From the NCBI GenBank assembly GCA_008828725.1, contig MEHQ01000174.1, positions 1,129,867 through 1,193,866 on the forward strand: 64,000 nucleotides of DNA, written 5' to 3'. The translations under genes and the position numbers were made by a program. The DNA comes from Saccharina japonica (Eukaryota; Sar; Phaeophyceae; Laminariales; Laminariaceae). Positions 23,815 through 33,770 of this stretch are shown here, one piece after another. Within the stretch, counting starts at the first letter, position 1. Each line of letters opens with the position of its first letter. The notes under the pieces are model-generated. The model was not told the origin of the DNA and searched no databases. It was given only the letters and a program-made list of their open reading frames with translations.

Positions 23815-24280
23815 GTGGCACCCCATCGCGATTGTGGATTAGGGGATACGAGATTCGTGATATGCATGCGCTGCCAGCTGGAGGGCGTGACGAGAGGGAG
23901 GAACACGAGGTGTCCGGTGTGCGAAACGCGAACGGATCATGTGTGGCGTGCTGCTGCAGGCACAAACTACTGTAGGAAAGACACAGCGGCAGCAGCAGCC
24001 GATCGAAGCCGGTTAGAGGACGCTGCCTGATGTGGCGATATATAGACCTCTGGCGTTCACCCCGAGCGGGGGTGATGATGTGGAGTGCGCAGGGGCGGAG
24101 GCCGTGCTTTTTTGTTCTGTCTGTGGAGAGTGGGGAGAGCGGGGTGTGTGGGGGGCAACGGAAGCAAACTGCTGTGGCGTGGAGTTTGAAGAGTCAAGGA
24201 TCAACTTCAACGGAAGCGGAGCCCCGAAGGATTTACAACGCCCGTGTTCCCGTATCGAATCGTTCTGGTTCAATTCGTGA
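23815..24280 (+). pseudogene. Zinc-ribbon-like protein fragment, frameshifted
   Basis: Two plus-strand frames abut. The first reads RFVICMRCQLEGVTRGRN followed by CPVC and a later Cys, a zinc-ribbon-like CxxC...CxxC pair. The second, one base out of phase from about 24032, reads LFCSVCGEWGERGVW and then CCG before a Pro/Lys end. The spacing CxxCG...CxG resembles small zinc modules I have seen in algal element proteins. Neither frame starts at a plausible ATG in context, so this looks like exon or domain remnants joined by a shift. Function unknown; DNA or RNA binding is the likely role. It lies upstream of the transposase remnant in the same orientation. Confidence 0.4.
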
Positions 24281-24668
24281 GGGAAAGGAAATTCACTTGT
24301 TTTAACGTCAAGAAAACTATTTTCTGAAAATAGTTTTGCGCAAACACTCTATCTAACGTTCAAGTTTTAAGAAAGTTGACCCCTCCCCGTGGCTGGCCTG
24401 GGCCCAAGATACCCATGACACCACTGCCACCAGATGCCTTGACAGCAGCAGACGTTTTACAGTAGCAGTACAATAGTACGCACTGTACAGCGGTACATTT
24501 GTTTGAACTATATTTTTCTCATTGGTTTTTCAAACTTTTCCCCTTCTTTTCCAGACAAAACATCATCCCCGGGCCCCTAAAAAAACAAAATGGGCCCTCA
24601 GGGGAAACCCGTTGAACGAGGGGGGCAGGTAACTCCCTGCTGTATGGTATAATTCACCGTTCTTTGCC

Positions 24669-25657
24669 ATGGACGCTGCGGCCGTTCCCTCTATTAAGAC
24701 CCGCCTGGCTAGCCTGAAGCCCACTGGTGCATTGACCACTGACCAGTTTCAGCTTTTTGAAGGCACAAGGCAAAGAGGGTCTGGTCACAGATTAAGTCTT
24801 CGATAATCTGCACAGACGAGATCCAGCCTATAGATGCCGGCTATGGGCGCCTTTTCAGGGTGCACGTGGGCAAGGCCCTTGACAAATGGCTGATGGACGC
24901 TGACCATGTGGAGTTGTGGGAGTCAAATAAGCTGACGGCATCCCAGCGTAGGGTTTCGATCACGCAATGGGTCGGCGAAGCTCCGAAGGAAATCGACATC
25001 GAGATGGGCGTCGACTATCATCGCAGGCGCCTGTTCGAGAATACTGGCCTGGCGATAACCGCAGACGAAAGCTAGGACAACCTCATCACCCTGGAAGGTA
25101 TGGAGGGGGATATTTCCTTCCTGGATGCGGAGAGCACGCCGGAGCCATTTGAGGATGTCCTGCCGGCCTCGCCTGCTCCTGCCGACGAGGAACACCCGCC
25201 AGGCTCGAGCGTCGAGGAGGACGACTCGGACGAGGAAGGGGGCGGGAGCCGCAGTGGCGCGAACGACGAACTTACAACACTGGACGTCGACGATGACCTC
25301 GCCGAAGGCGAGGAGCCCCTGCCCCTCGAAATATCCACGGGGTACGCCCTGGTAAGCTTAGCACCTACCGCACTCACCGCGGCACTCGTGAAGTGGCCGA
25401 TAATGCCGCGGTTGGGTATGGGGTGGCTCAAGGGGACTATCATGCGGATTCCAAAGTCTCTAGCGCGCAACCGCCACCTCTACTTCTACAGAGTGTTTGT
25501 CGACCGCGACGGCAGCACACACAGTGTGAAGCTGCCGTTGTCCAAATACTCGGTGGGTGGCACGTCGAGGGAGGGATCTTGGGCGCTGCTAGAGGACCTT
25601 GCTCACGGCGTTGAGTGTGGCAAAGAGAGCCAGGAGGAGGCGGGGGGGGAGTTATGA
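24669..25657 (+). pseudogene. pogo-like DDE_1 transposase, internally deleted
   Basis: The likely start is the ATG at 24669 in good context (TTTGCCATGG): MDAAAVPSIKTRLASLKPTG. Near 24760 the frame shifts, and the following frame runs from 24761 to 25657 with one stop (TAG at 25073). It gives CTDEIQPIDAGYG, the C-terminal signature after the last catalytic acid in pogo/Jerky-type DDE_1 transposases. Next come WLMDADHVELWES and TASQRRVSITQWVGEA, an acidic Glu/Asp/Ser linker, and a basic Gly-Trp-rich tail. The helix-turn-helix and the catalytic D...D segment are missing, so about 300 residues were lost between start and signature. It would have cut and joined the element ends flanking it (21354, 26179). 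Family assignment rests on motif recall, not a search. Confidence 0.75.
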
Positions 25658-26181
25658 GGAAGCGGATGAGGAAGAAGGCGAAGAATAGAAAGAGGACGAA
25701 GAACACATGGAGTGGACGATGCTGAACCCGTCGAGAGATCGAAAGGGAAATCCCGGGGCAAGCGCAAGCGTGTCGCCTTGGGTGGGGGGTTGGCGTCGAC
25801 CGCACGATCTAGTAGCAGGGCTTGCATGCCAGACATGCGCCTAACGGACCAGTAGACCTTTGCAGTACAATAGCTCGGCGAGAGGGTTTGCTGGATTTAT
25901 TTCGTGTGGACCCGAACCGGACTACCATTCAGTAGCGAGGGCATGGACTGGCCTAGTTTGCCGGTGTGGGGGAGGGCGATGCTACTGTGCTCTAATACAT
26001 GGGTTAAAAAAACGACAATCATGCGCGCGGAAAGATGCTTGTGCACTACTAGGGAAAACGCATTTTCGGGGACCGAAATAAGAAAGTGCAACACAAGAAA
26101 GTGTGCTTTCGCGTGCGCCCAGAATTAGAAAGTCAGCCTAAAGCCCGATTTCTGGTTTCTTGTGAGAGGGCCGGTACTGTA

Positions 26182-26990
26182 TTAGCAGCAGCAGGGTATC
26201 CTCGTATTATACATCTACCCCGCACATCAGCAGATCTGCTGTATATGCGGACTCAAGAAGCGGTCACGTACGAGCCCATACTCGCCCGTCCCTCAGTCAG
26301 GAACTCTCACTACGGCATCGGGGAGGGACGATGAGGTGGATGTGAGCCATCGATAGTGTTGAGGATTTCTCAACGAACGAGCTCTCGCTGAGCAGCTCGT
26401 GTTCTACCACTGCTGCAGCATCTTGCTGCGAGCGTGTGTTTTGTCCCTATACAGAGCTGGCACGATGCTCTCGACTCGCCGAGCACGCTCGGCATCTGGG
26501 TGCCGTCACCGCTCTCTTGGGGTCGAAAGAGCTGCGCGCGCAAAGGCGGCACGTGCTGGGCGATGTTGGGGTGGTTCGATGCAAACTTTCGCTATGAACG
26601 AGTACGATCTGGGTGGTACCTGCTTGGTGCGGTGGCACCCCAGCTGCTGATATACCTGGTATATAGCATACATACCTGGTACAGCAGCAGTACGCGTGAT
26701 CTCTCGTCTTATGTGGTCTCCGCCTCATACGAAAAAAATGAAATGCGTTTTGTTTTGTCATACGCTTCCATAAGATACTGCACCTGGCTACAAGACTTCA
26801 AAAATGAAGTCACAAACAGACGAGTCAAAAGGGGTCCATTTATGAACCTAAAAACAAGTGCCATAAGAAACGGCCGAATTTCAAGATAAAAAGCCCAGAC
26901 CTACAAAAATTGGCAAACATCGGGGGGGGGGGAGGGCTACTGCTGTACGTACAAGGACTGCGCATCGATGCCGGCGTTTTAGTTTTGTCC
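26182..26990. other. Unassigned spacer
   Basis: No recognised gene. Frames at 26434-26889 (+) and 26447-26761 (-) overlap and lack motifs. A poly-G run lies near 26921-26930. Confidence 0.4.
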
Positions 26991-27350
26991 GCTCTACGTA
27001 CGTACGTACGTACGTGCTGCTACTTCTTGGACTCCTGCTGCTGCTGCTGCTGTTGCAGCTGGAAATGGGTTATATACTACTATACTTATATTGCTGTACG
27101 TACTGGTGCTGCTGTGTACTGATTTAGCACTGCTGTTGCTGTATTAATAGTTGTTTTTGTGGGTGGGTGGATCGGTTGGTGCGCGTGTCAATCGGTTGGT
27201 GCGTACGTACGTGGTTGCGTGGGTGGGTCGGTGGTTGGGTGGTTGGGTGTGAGTGAGTGGATGTCGGTAAGTACGTGAGTAGGTGGGTGGTTGGGTGGGT
27301 GCGAGTGGGTGGGTGTCAGTGGGTCGGTTGGTACGTGGTTGACTGCGTGT
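26991..27350. repeat. (TACG)n and G-rich tetranucleotide array
   Basis: A perfect ACGTACGTACGTACGTACGT stretch near 26997-27016 and a CTG tract (about 27034-27050) precede about 190 bp of degenerate GGTT/GGGT/GGTC steps on the plus strand (27155-27345). The G-rich strand bias could allow four-stranded structures. It is not a canonical telomere repeat. Confidence 0.75.
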
Positions 27351-27556
27351 GTCAACTTACCTGATCCGTGGATTGCGTTACGGGGTGTGGACCGTGACCC
27401 AGTTCATATATTGTTTTTTAGTCTTGTCCGCTATTATACCGGCCCCGCCCTGGCATAGTTCGGGGTACCACTACGTAGTATATATATTCCCTTCTAGATT
27501 GTGTGTAGTCGAAAATCGATTGAGCGGCCCCTTCGGGCAAAATATATAAGAGAAAA

Positions 27557-28010
27557 TCTATATTATTAAATGATGTTAGTCTGTCTGTCTGTAATCATGA
27601 TCTCGCGATCCAGAGCGCTTCAGCCCAGCCTTGCCCCATAGATAAGGAGGGTGGGTGCCACAATCAGTGGAATGCCCGGTCTCATGCCCGGCCGAGTCCT
27701 GGCCGTCGCGAGCTGAGCATCGCCACAATCCCAGCACCAGTACCAACGGACGGCAATGTAAGGGCCAATTGAACTCTACATTTATTCACCAATGGTCCTG
27801 ATATTTTCGTTCAGAATGGTACAGCACAGCTCATTCCGAGTACCGTCGTCATGGTCTCGCATTTCTCCCGATCCAGAACGTTTCAGTCCCGCCTCGCGGC
27901 ATCTGTACAGAGAGTGCGAGACAAAATGATCGGGACACTGCATCTCACGTCGCGCCAAGTCCTGGCCGTCGCGTGCTGAACGCTGACGACAGTCGTGGCC
28001 GTGTCACAAT
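27557..28010 (+). repeat. Helitron 5' dimeric repeat, copy R
   Basis: Two related units with ATGATCTCGCGATCCAGAGC and ATTTCTCCCGATCCAGAACG, each followed by a CAGNCCNGCCT(T/C) step and CCNAGTCCTGGCCGTCGCG. Inverse of 9460-9935. Confidence 0.8.
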
Positions 28011-28074
28011 CCCGAGGAAGTCCTGACAGCCATGCAGCCAGCCTAGCTGCTGACTAACAGTTTTGAATTATGAA

Positions 28075-28312
28075 ATCGGCAGCTGATTGGCTGACCAAAT
28101 CCATGTCAGAGGCCGCTGGATCTTTCTAGAAGATTGGTGCTGAATAGAACCATCAAGGTTCCACCACACCCCAGGTAAGATAGGGTACCCTCCCCAGATC
28201 GCGAACCCCTCCTTTTCATTACAACTCCGACCAACCGGGGACAAAAAAGGCGACCCCCCGGGTCGACAGCGCCTCGCACGGTGTGGAAACCCCACCCATA
28301 TCGGCTGATAAC
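28075..28312 (+). repeat. 217-bp satellite, single displaced unit
   Basis: One unit ending in TGTGGAAACCCCACCCATAT, matching the 33104-33620 units but separated from them by almost 5 kb of other DNA. This suggests that cargo inserted within a formerly continuous array. Confidence 0.7.
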
Positions 28313-29000
28313 TAGAGGTGGCTCCCGGATTCGTGGGAACCGGGTACCCGGAGGCGGGTACCCGGAACCGTCGGTACCGGTACCGTCCCGGTTCCATTTT
28401 CATTACCCGCGGTACTGGGTATACCGGGTAGCCGGGTTCCCGGGTACCCGGGTACCCGTTATTAGTTACGCTCCACGGAGCCCCCGATAGACAGCGCACA
28501 GCGCACAATGCACAGCATACCCTACCTACCTTCACACAACACGCCATACACACACACGAGACCCCTACCAGCTACCAGAGGGATAGAGATGGCTTCCGGA
28601 TTCGTGGGAACCGGGTACCCGGAGGCGGGTACCCGGAACCGTCGATACCGGTACCGTCCCGGTTTCATTTTTATTACCCGCGGTACTGGGTATCTCGGGT
28701 ACCCGGGTTCTTTCGCATTTTTATTCATTGAGAGAGACGACATGAAGGCTTGTCCTCCCACCTTCCGCCTCACCACGCCTCACGACCCCGCCTGAGGACC
28801 GTTCATGCCGCTCAAACACAAGAGTGGAGCAAAATGCACATGTAACCCCGGCTACACGTACGGGAACCCGGATACCCGGGTACCCGGGTACCCGGGATAC
28901 CCAGTACCGCGCGAGCCCGGGACGGTACTGGTCAAACCCCACCGAAGGCGATACTGGTACCGGTTCCAATTTTCGAATCCGGGAGCCATCTCTACACACG
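28313..29000. repeat. Three copies of a GGTACC/CCCGGG-rich ~140-bp repeat
   Basis: Copies at 28313-28462 (+), 28587-28710 (+) and 28855-28998 (-) share TTCGTGGGAACCGGGTACCC, ACCGGTACCGTCCCGGTT and TTACCCGCGGTACTGGGTA. The cores are runs of overlapping GGTACC and CCCGGG palindromes. Translations such as GYPGTREPGYPVYPV are artefacts of the repeat. Confidence 0.75.
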
Positions 29001-29009
29001 TGGCCATCT

Positions 29010-29660
29010 TGGGTACCCTGCCAGCATTTGACGTAGACACCCTGCCAGCATTTAACCCTGACACCCTGCCAGTGGTTTTGGCGGGAAATAACATTGTACA
29101 AGGTGAGACACCCTGCCGAAAATCTCACAGGGTGTCCCAATGCTGTACAGCGTTTGACACCCTGTTAGGTTTCTGGCAGGGAGTCGGATACTGCACAGTG
29201 TTTGACGTGGACACCCTGCCAATATTTAACCCTGACACCCTGCCAGTGTTTTTGGCGGGAAATAACATTGTACAAGGTGAGACACCCTGCCAAAAATCTC
29301 ACAGGGTGTGGTCACCCTGTACAGGGTTTGACACCCTGTTAGGTTTCTGGCAGGGTGTCGGATGCTGTACAGGGTTTGACGTGGACACGCTGCCAATATT
29401 TGACGTAGACACCCTGCCAGTGTTTTTGACGGGAAATAACATTGTACAAGGTGAGACACCCTGCCAAAAATCTGACAGGGTGTGGTCACCTTGTACAAGG
29501 TTTGACACCCTGTCAGGTTTCTCGCAGGGTGTCGGATGCTGTACAGGGGTTATCACCCTGCCAAAATTCCGACAGGGCGTTCCATCTTCTGAAAATCATA
29601 AAGAAACGTGTACAGCGTGTAACACCCTGCCTTTATCTGGCAAAGTGTAGAGTGTGCCGA
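29010..29660. repeat. 174-bp tandem array built on ACACCCTGCC
   Basis: Three full units and flanking partial ones; GGGAAATAACATTGTACAAG recurs at exactly 174-bp spacing (about 29083, 29257, 29431). Within each unit the decamer ACACCCTGCC or its inverse appears several times, giving nested hairpins. As 174 is divisible by three, a 281-codon plus-strand frame (28805-29650) and several minus-strand frames stay open. The 58-residue repeat (NNIVQGETPC...) has no known domain, and I regard coding as unlikely but not excluded. Confidence 0.8.
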
Positions 29661-30318
29661 TTTTATCAAATAATATACAGGGGTTAACATCTCAAATGTG
29701 GTATACAGTGTCATATTGTTTCTCAAACACCGCACTGCCGACAGAGTGCCTGATACTCTCCCAAAAAAACAAAAAACATAGCTTTGAACAGCGTGTGACA
29801 CCCTTGAAGGACGGCAGGGCGTCCGAACTTTCATTGGGAGACATTCTGCCAGTGTCGGGGGTCCAGAAACCTGTCAGTGTCATTGATACACCTCAATATA
29901 CCTTACAGCAGGGCATTCACACACTTTTCAGCTTACCAGGGCGGTCACCTTGCCCGGCTTGTAAGAGAAAAAATACTGCCATTGTTTAGTACCTCGACAG
30001 TGTTGGCAGCATGTGTACACACACGTTGCAAAAGTCAAACACGCTGCAAATTCTTTATACTCCATGTGCACGATGTTTTGCAAGGTATCTAAATTTATAC
30101 CCTTATTAACCGTCGCTTACATCCGCTCGTACTTGTGCGCACACAAATTACTACCGCCCGGGGGGACCGACACCATAATGGCACATGCCGCAAATGCCTA
30201 TTCCCAACTCCCCTTCTCGTGGAACCCTTGGAAACCCGATTGCGCGAGCGGGGGGGGGCTGTCAATGGTTAAAACTACCCACAACGCAGCAGATCGTGGT
30301 ATTAATCACCCCGTCTCT

Positions 30319-30458
30319 TTAATTATCTGCAACCGAATAAACCCGCGGACAGGTTCTCGTTATGTTCTTATTTTTATTCGTTTCGGGCGCGACGCTCTCG
30401 TAGTCAGCCTGCAGAAACCCCTTGTTGTCATTTCTGTTGACGCCGTACGCTCCGTCAC
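30319..30458 (-). pseudogene. Possible terminal exon fragment
   Basis: On the minus strand a pyrimidine-rich tract TTTTCCCTCTTATATGTTC runs into AG (30459-30460), a good 3' splice site. It is followed by 46 open codons (DGAYGVNRNDNKGFLQADYE ... TRTCPRVYSVADN) and TAA. The composition is protein-like rather than repetitive. I recognise no family. As it lies within a Helitron, it may be a captured piece of a host gene, and there is no visible promoter or start. Could equally be chance. Confidence 0.3.
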
Positions 30459-30759
30459 CTGAACATATAAGAGGGAAAATATGAGAGGGAAAGACACGCG
30501 AAAGGAATATGCTGAGACGAACATAATAGCACTTTAAAGGATGAACTAAAACATGGTACATATATACTAAAATATAGCACTTCAAAGAAAAACAATGTTT
30601 ATCATAAGATAGTATTATACCAGCTAGTACAGCGTTCCGCACGGGTGTGCGTAAATATACACTACACCGGTAGACGTTTTAAAATATACATTATACATAC
30701 AAATATAACATACACACCAGGCGTCACATGTAACATGCAACGTGATAAAACGGGCATGA

Positions 30760-31020
30760 TCATGGTGATGAGCTACTAGAGAAAAAGGATGCACACACTC
30801 TAGATGTCAAGCGCCACGCTCTACAGGACAGGGGGTCCAGTACACTCTTGTTGCCATCTTCGTCCTCCCCGTCTGCCGCAGCATCCGGAGATAATACAGT
30901 TTTTATGGACGGGGACAAAAAGGCGGGGCACAGGCGAGTAGGAAACATGTATGTACACACAACGTTAATTTTGGAGGGGACATGCATACGGTTCAGTCTA
31001 CCAGTATATTGGAGACTAAA
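30760..31020 (-). pseudogene. Possible exon fragment, acidic
   Basis: A minus-strand frame with SIKTVLSPDAAADGEDEDGN followed by KSVLDPLSCRAWRLTSRVCA and a Ser-rich end. The plus-strand alternative is shorter. It lies about 300 bp upstream of the fragment at 30319-30458 in the same orientation, so the two could come from one captured gene. No family recognised. Confidence 0.25.
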
Positions 31021-31121
31021 GTGGGATTTCAAACATCCCGCTACGCAAGATCACACGAGTCAATACACCGGGGTACACAATTTCCTTCGGCAGGTTAGGG
31101 TGCGTTTGTGCGAAAAAATCC

Positions 31122-31690
31122 GTGCATCCAGCTAGGTGGAAATTATGGTACACCCAGATTGTTATTATATACCGGGTACCTGGTAGGATTTACAGTATAC
31201 TCGTAGTGCACCCAGTACCCTAATCCTACGACCGATACGTGGTATGCCGGTTCACGCTTCGCGCTTGGCGCTTACGTTCTCCGGCGGCTCCTACCAATGG
31301 CTGATTACATTTCTGCACCTTGTGGGTGAGAGCAGGGTGCCAAATTGAATCAGACCCGAGTGGGATCTGGTTCGGGTGGGAGCAGGGTGCGAAGAGGGGG
31401 CAGGGTGTTTCACCGCGTGCTTCCACCAAGTCCTGATCCCACCCGGATCTGATCCCAGTTGGCACCCTGCTTTCACCCACAAGGTGCAGAAATATATTGA
31501 ACCCTCCGCAGGGGGCGCCGGGGACCGTGGGCGTGAAGCGCGAACCGTAAATCGAGAGCTCGAAACGCAAACCGTCACACCGTCATCCCACATATCGGTC
31601 GTGGGATCGGGGTTCTTGATGCACTACGAATAAACATTAAAACCCATATAAAACTTGGGTGTACAATAATTTCCACTCAGCTGGGTGCAC
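31122..31690. mobile_element. 569-bp TIR element
   Basis: Inverted ends of about 35 bp: left begins GTGCATCCAGCTAGGTGGAA (31122-31156), right is its imperfect complement ending CTGGGTGCAC (31656-31690), about 30 of 35 bases matching. It encloses a long hairpin (31249-31546). I see no clear target duplication, and no coding frame is called. Confidence 0.7.
31249..31546. repeat. Long imperfect hairpin
   Basis: Arms pair GGTTCACGCTTCGCGC with GCGTGAAGCGCGAACC, and further in TTCTGCACCTTGTGGGTGA with TTCACCCACAAGGTGCAGAA, then GCAGGGTGCCAA with TTGGCACCCTGC. Total arm length is about 120 bp with mismatched bulges. It is nested inside the TIR element 31122-31690. Confidence 0.75.
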
Positions 31691-31699
31691 AGATTGTGT

Positions 31700-32890
31700 T
31701 TACGCGTGTGCATCATCGTGAAGTTCCTTTTGAAAAGCAACACCTTGCCTAATGTACACGCAGATAATTATACGTAGAGCGAAAGTGTATATTGTATACG
31801 GTACAACAGCGGACGACGGCGCGGCAGACGAAGCAGCCCAAGGCCGCCAGCAAACTACCGAGCGGGCGATCGTGATTTGCGACCGAGAACAACGCCGCAG
31901 AAAACCGAGCGAAGGCGCGAGCGAACGTAACACTAGAGGTGGCATTATGTGCACACACAAAACGAACACGTCATCATTCTGAGTGCCCGGATACCTGGTA
32001 CCTGGTAGATAATAAGAAGAAAAGTTGAAAGTGTAAAGGACGCCGAGCTTCAAATATCCATCATCGGTGAAAGCTAGCTGTTTATGCGTGTCAAAAAAAA
32101 ATCTGAGATAACTGACGCGCTACCAACCGCACAAAAACAGCAATTCACAGGCACATTCTAGACGGCCTACACAAAACTCACATTGGCAAAGAAGCTGCAC
32201 CGGCCGTGAGAAATTGTGTTTTCGAAATACATCTCCACCCTCCACCCATAAAGGCTTTGCTCCTAGTCTCGCCGATATTTTCCCATCGACCGGCGGTCAT
32301 ATCCGTCTCCACACATGCGCACTCTGCTGCCTAGCCAGGTTTTTCTTAGGCTTCCCATAGTCTACCGTCTGGTCGCGTTCAGAAGAGACTGCTGTGCCTG
32401 CATCAATGAAAACTCGTCATGATACACAACCAGAAGGTGTGAGGACCAGCATTAACAAGGTGACACCAAACGAAGCGGACAGAGACAATGACTACGCTTT
32501 CCCGTAATAAGCACTTCGTCAAGTCGACGGGCGTAGAAGCAGGCATTCACAAGAAGTCAAGTAACAATAAAGTAATAACCAAGACCAGTACGCTCTGTGC
32601 GAATTGCCTGTGTTTTACGAACGCAAGCACAAGCTTATTATTCCAAGGAAAACACGTCACATACGCAAAAACGCGTAGTCCCTGCCAACGCCGCCGATGT
32701 TCTGAAATATCTAACTTCTGAATATACTGTAGTATTATAATATCACCATCTGGTTGACAGGTACGGCCGGCTGGTTGACAGCCCCGGCATCTGGTGTAGC
32801 CGTCTGTCTATATTTCAGTTGTTAAAAAGTGTTCGTTCGAGCCAGTTATAGGTACAGTTGAAGCTAAACATAGGTGATACGTAAAATGAG
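31700..32890. other. Unassigned Helitron interior
   Basis: No gene recognised. Small frames at 31752-31982 (+) and 32488-32721 (+) have no motif. Confidence 0.4.
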
Positions 32891-33049
32891 TAGCCGATAA
32901 TAGGTGTACCTACGACGCACTTTGAGCCATTTGTAGGTACAATGGAGCGCAGGCCTAATATCAGGCGGGCCAGGAAGCCGTTTCCGGTGTACATTACGCA
33001 GTGTACCTATAAATGGCTCAAAGTGCGTAGGTATACCTATTTTTGGCTA
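32891..33049. repeat. Fold-back element of about 160 bp
   Basis: Arms of about 50 bp: GGTGTACCTACGACGCACTT and TTTGAGCCATTTGTAGGTAC on the left pair with GTACCTATAAATGGCTCAAA and GTGCGTAGGTATACC on the right, with a three-base bulge. The central loop is about 60 bp. Confidence 0.75.
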
Positions 33050-33103
33050 ATGCCCTAAACAAAAATACAAGGGCAGCGGCTATCTCCGGCAGTAACCAGT
33101 TAT

Positions 33104-33620
33104 CCCCGGATCAGAAATCCTTCCATACATCTACAACTCCAACAATATGGGGACGAAAACACAGTTCCCCCTGGGCGATACCGCCTCGCAAGGTGTGGAA
33201 ACCCCACCCCCATCGGCTGATTGCTGATTGGGCTGGAGCTCATGGAGCCAGCGCGTGGCTGGAGTTGCCCCTCGGGACAACGGCGAGGTCCCATTGCACC
33301 CGGGGGTGATAGTGTCCCATCCCCGGATCAGAAATCGTTCCATACATCTATAACTCCAACAACCCGGGGACGAACACAGAGTTCCCCCGGGTCGATACCG
33401 CCTCACAAGGTGTGGAAACCCCACCCCCATCGGCTGATTGCTGATTGGCTGGGGCTTATGGAGCCAGCGCGTGGCTGGAGTTGCCCTTCGAGACAACCCC
33501 GAGGTCCCGTCGCACCCGGGGGGGATAGTGTCCCATCCCCGGATCAGAAATCCTTCCATACATCTACAACTCCATAAATCCTGGACGAAAACGAATCTAC
33601 CCCGGGTCGATACCGGCCCG
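33104..33620 (+). repeat. 217-bp satellite array, best-preserved copies
   Basis: CCCCGGATCAGAAATC starts units at 33104, 33321 and 33537 (spacing 217 and 216). Each unit carries CATCTA(C/T)AACTCCA, ACAAGGTGTGGAAACCCCAC-like and GAGCCAGCGCGTGGCTGGAG. It ends about 90 bp before the Helitron 3' hairpin. Frames of 90-140 codons here on both strands are artefacts. Confidence 0.85.
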
Positions 33621-33707
33621 CACGATGGTTCTTACATTTCAGAGTTGTACAGCACACCATACGACTACTGCTGTACCAGGTATTACACACTACCATTGGA
33701 AAGGCAG

Positions 33708-33745
33708 GGCTAGCGCCACGGGCGGAGCCGTGGCTGTACCTCTAG
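33708..33745 (+). other. Helitron R 3' terminus with hairpin
   Basis: A 7-bp perfect stem at 33715-33734 with loop GCGGAG, eleven bases to the CTAG end (33742-33745), host T at 33746. Confidence 0.85.
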
Positions 33746-33770
33746 TATAAAACTAATCTATTTTTTGTTT

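Larger units (their letters stand above)
21354..26179 (+). mobile_element. pogo/Tc1-mariner-like DNA transposon, 4.8 kb
   Basis: Ends are perfect 16-bp inverted repeats CAGTACCGGCCCTCTC (21354 and, inverted, 26179), extended by a near match TAAGAAA/CAAGAAA. They are flanked on both sides by TA (21352-21353, 26180-26181). CAGT ends and TA duplication fit the pogo branch of Tc1/mariner. It contains a broken transposase whose C-terminal part is of the DDE_1 type (24669-25657), zinc-finger-like fragments (22479-22670, 23815-24280), a (CAG)20 tract and poly-G tracts. AGAAAGTCAGCCT occurs as a direct subterminal repeat near both ends. The transposase is defective, so the copy is non-autonomous. Confidence 0.88.
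27557..33745 (+). mobile_element. Non-autonomous Helitron (copy R), 6.2 kb
   Basis: The 5' end is A|TCTATATTATTAAATG (TC at 27557). The 3' end has a perfect 7-bp hairpin GCCACGG-GCGGAG-CCGTGGC (33715-33734), then TGTACCTCTAG|T. These are canonical Helitron termini at an A/T site. The first 450 bp and the last 650 bp correspond to Helitron L (7466-9935). Between them lie satellite units (28075-28312), KpnI/SmaI-rich repeats, a 174-bp array, exon-like fragments on the minus strand, a TIR element (31122-31690) and a hairpin element. No Rep or helicase motif is found. The size and unrelated cargo suggest a chimeric, cargo-carrying Helitron. Confidence 0.85.

Noticed and set aside
27155-27345. Telomeric repeat
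   Set aside because: Mixed GGTT/GGGT/GGTC steps without a fixed telomere unit, located internally.
28805-29650. 281-codon frame as a repeat protein
   Set aside because: Period 174 bp is divisible by three and minus-strand frames are open too; no domain or start context. Kept only as a repeat and as a point to test.
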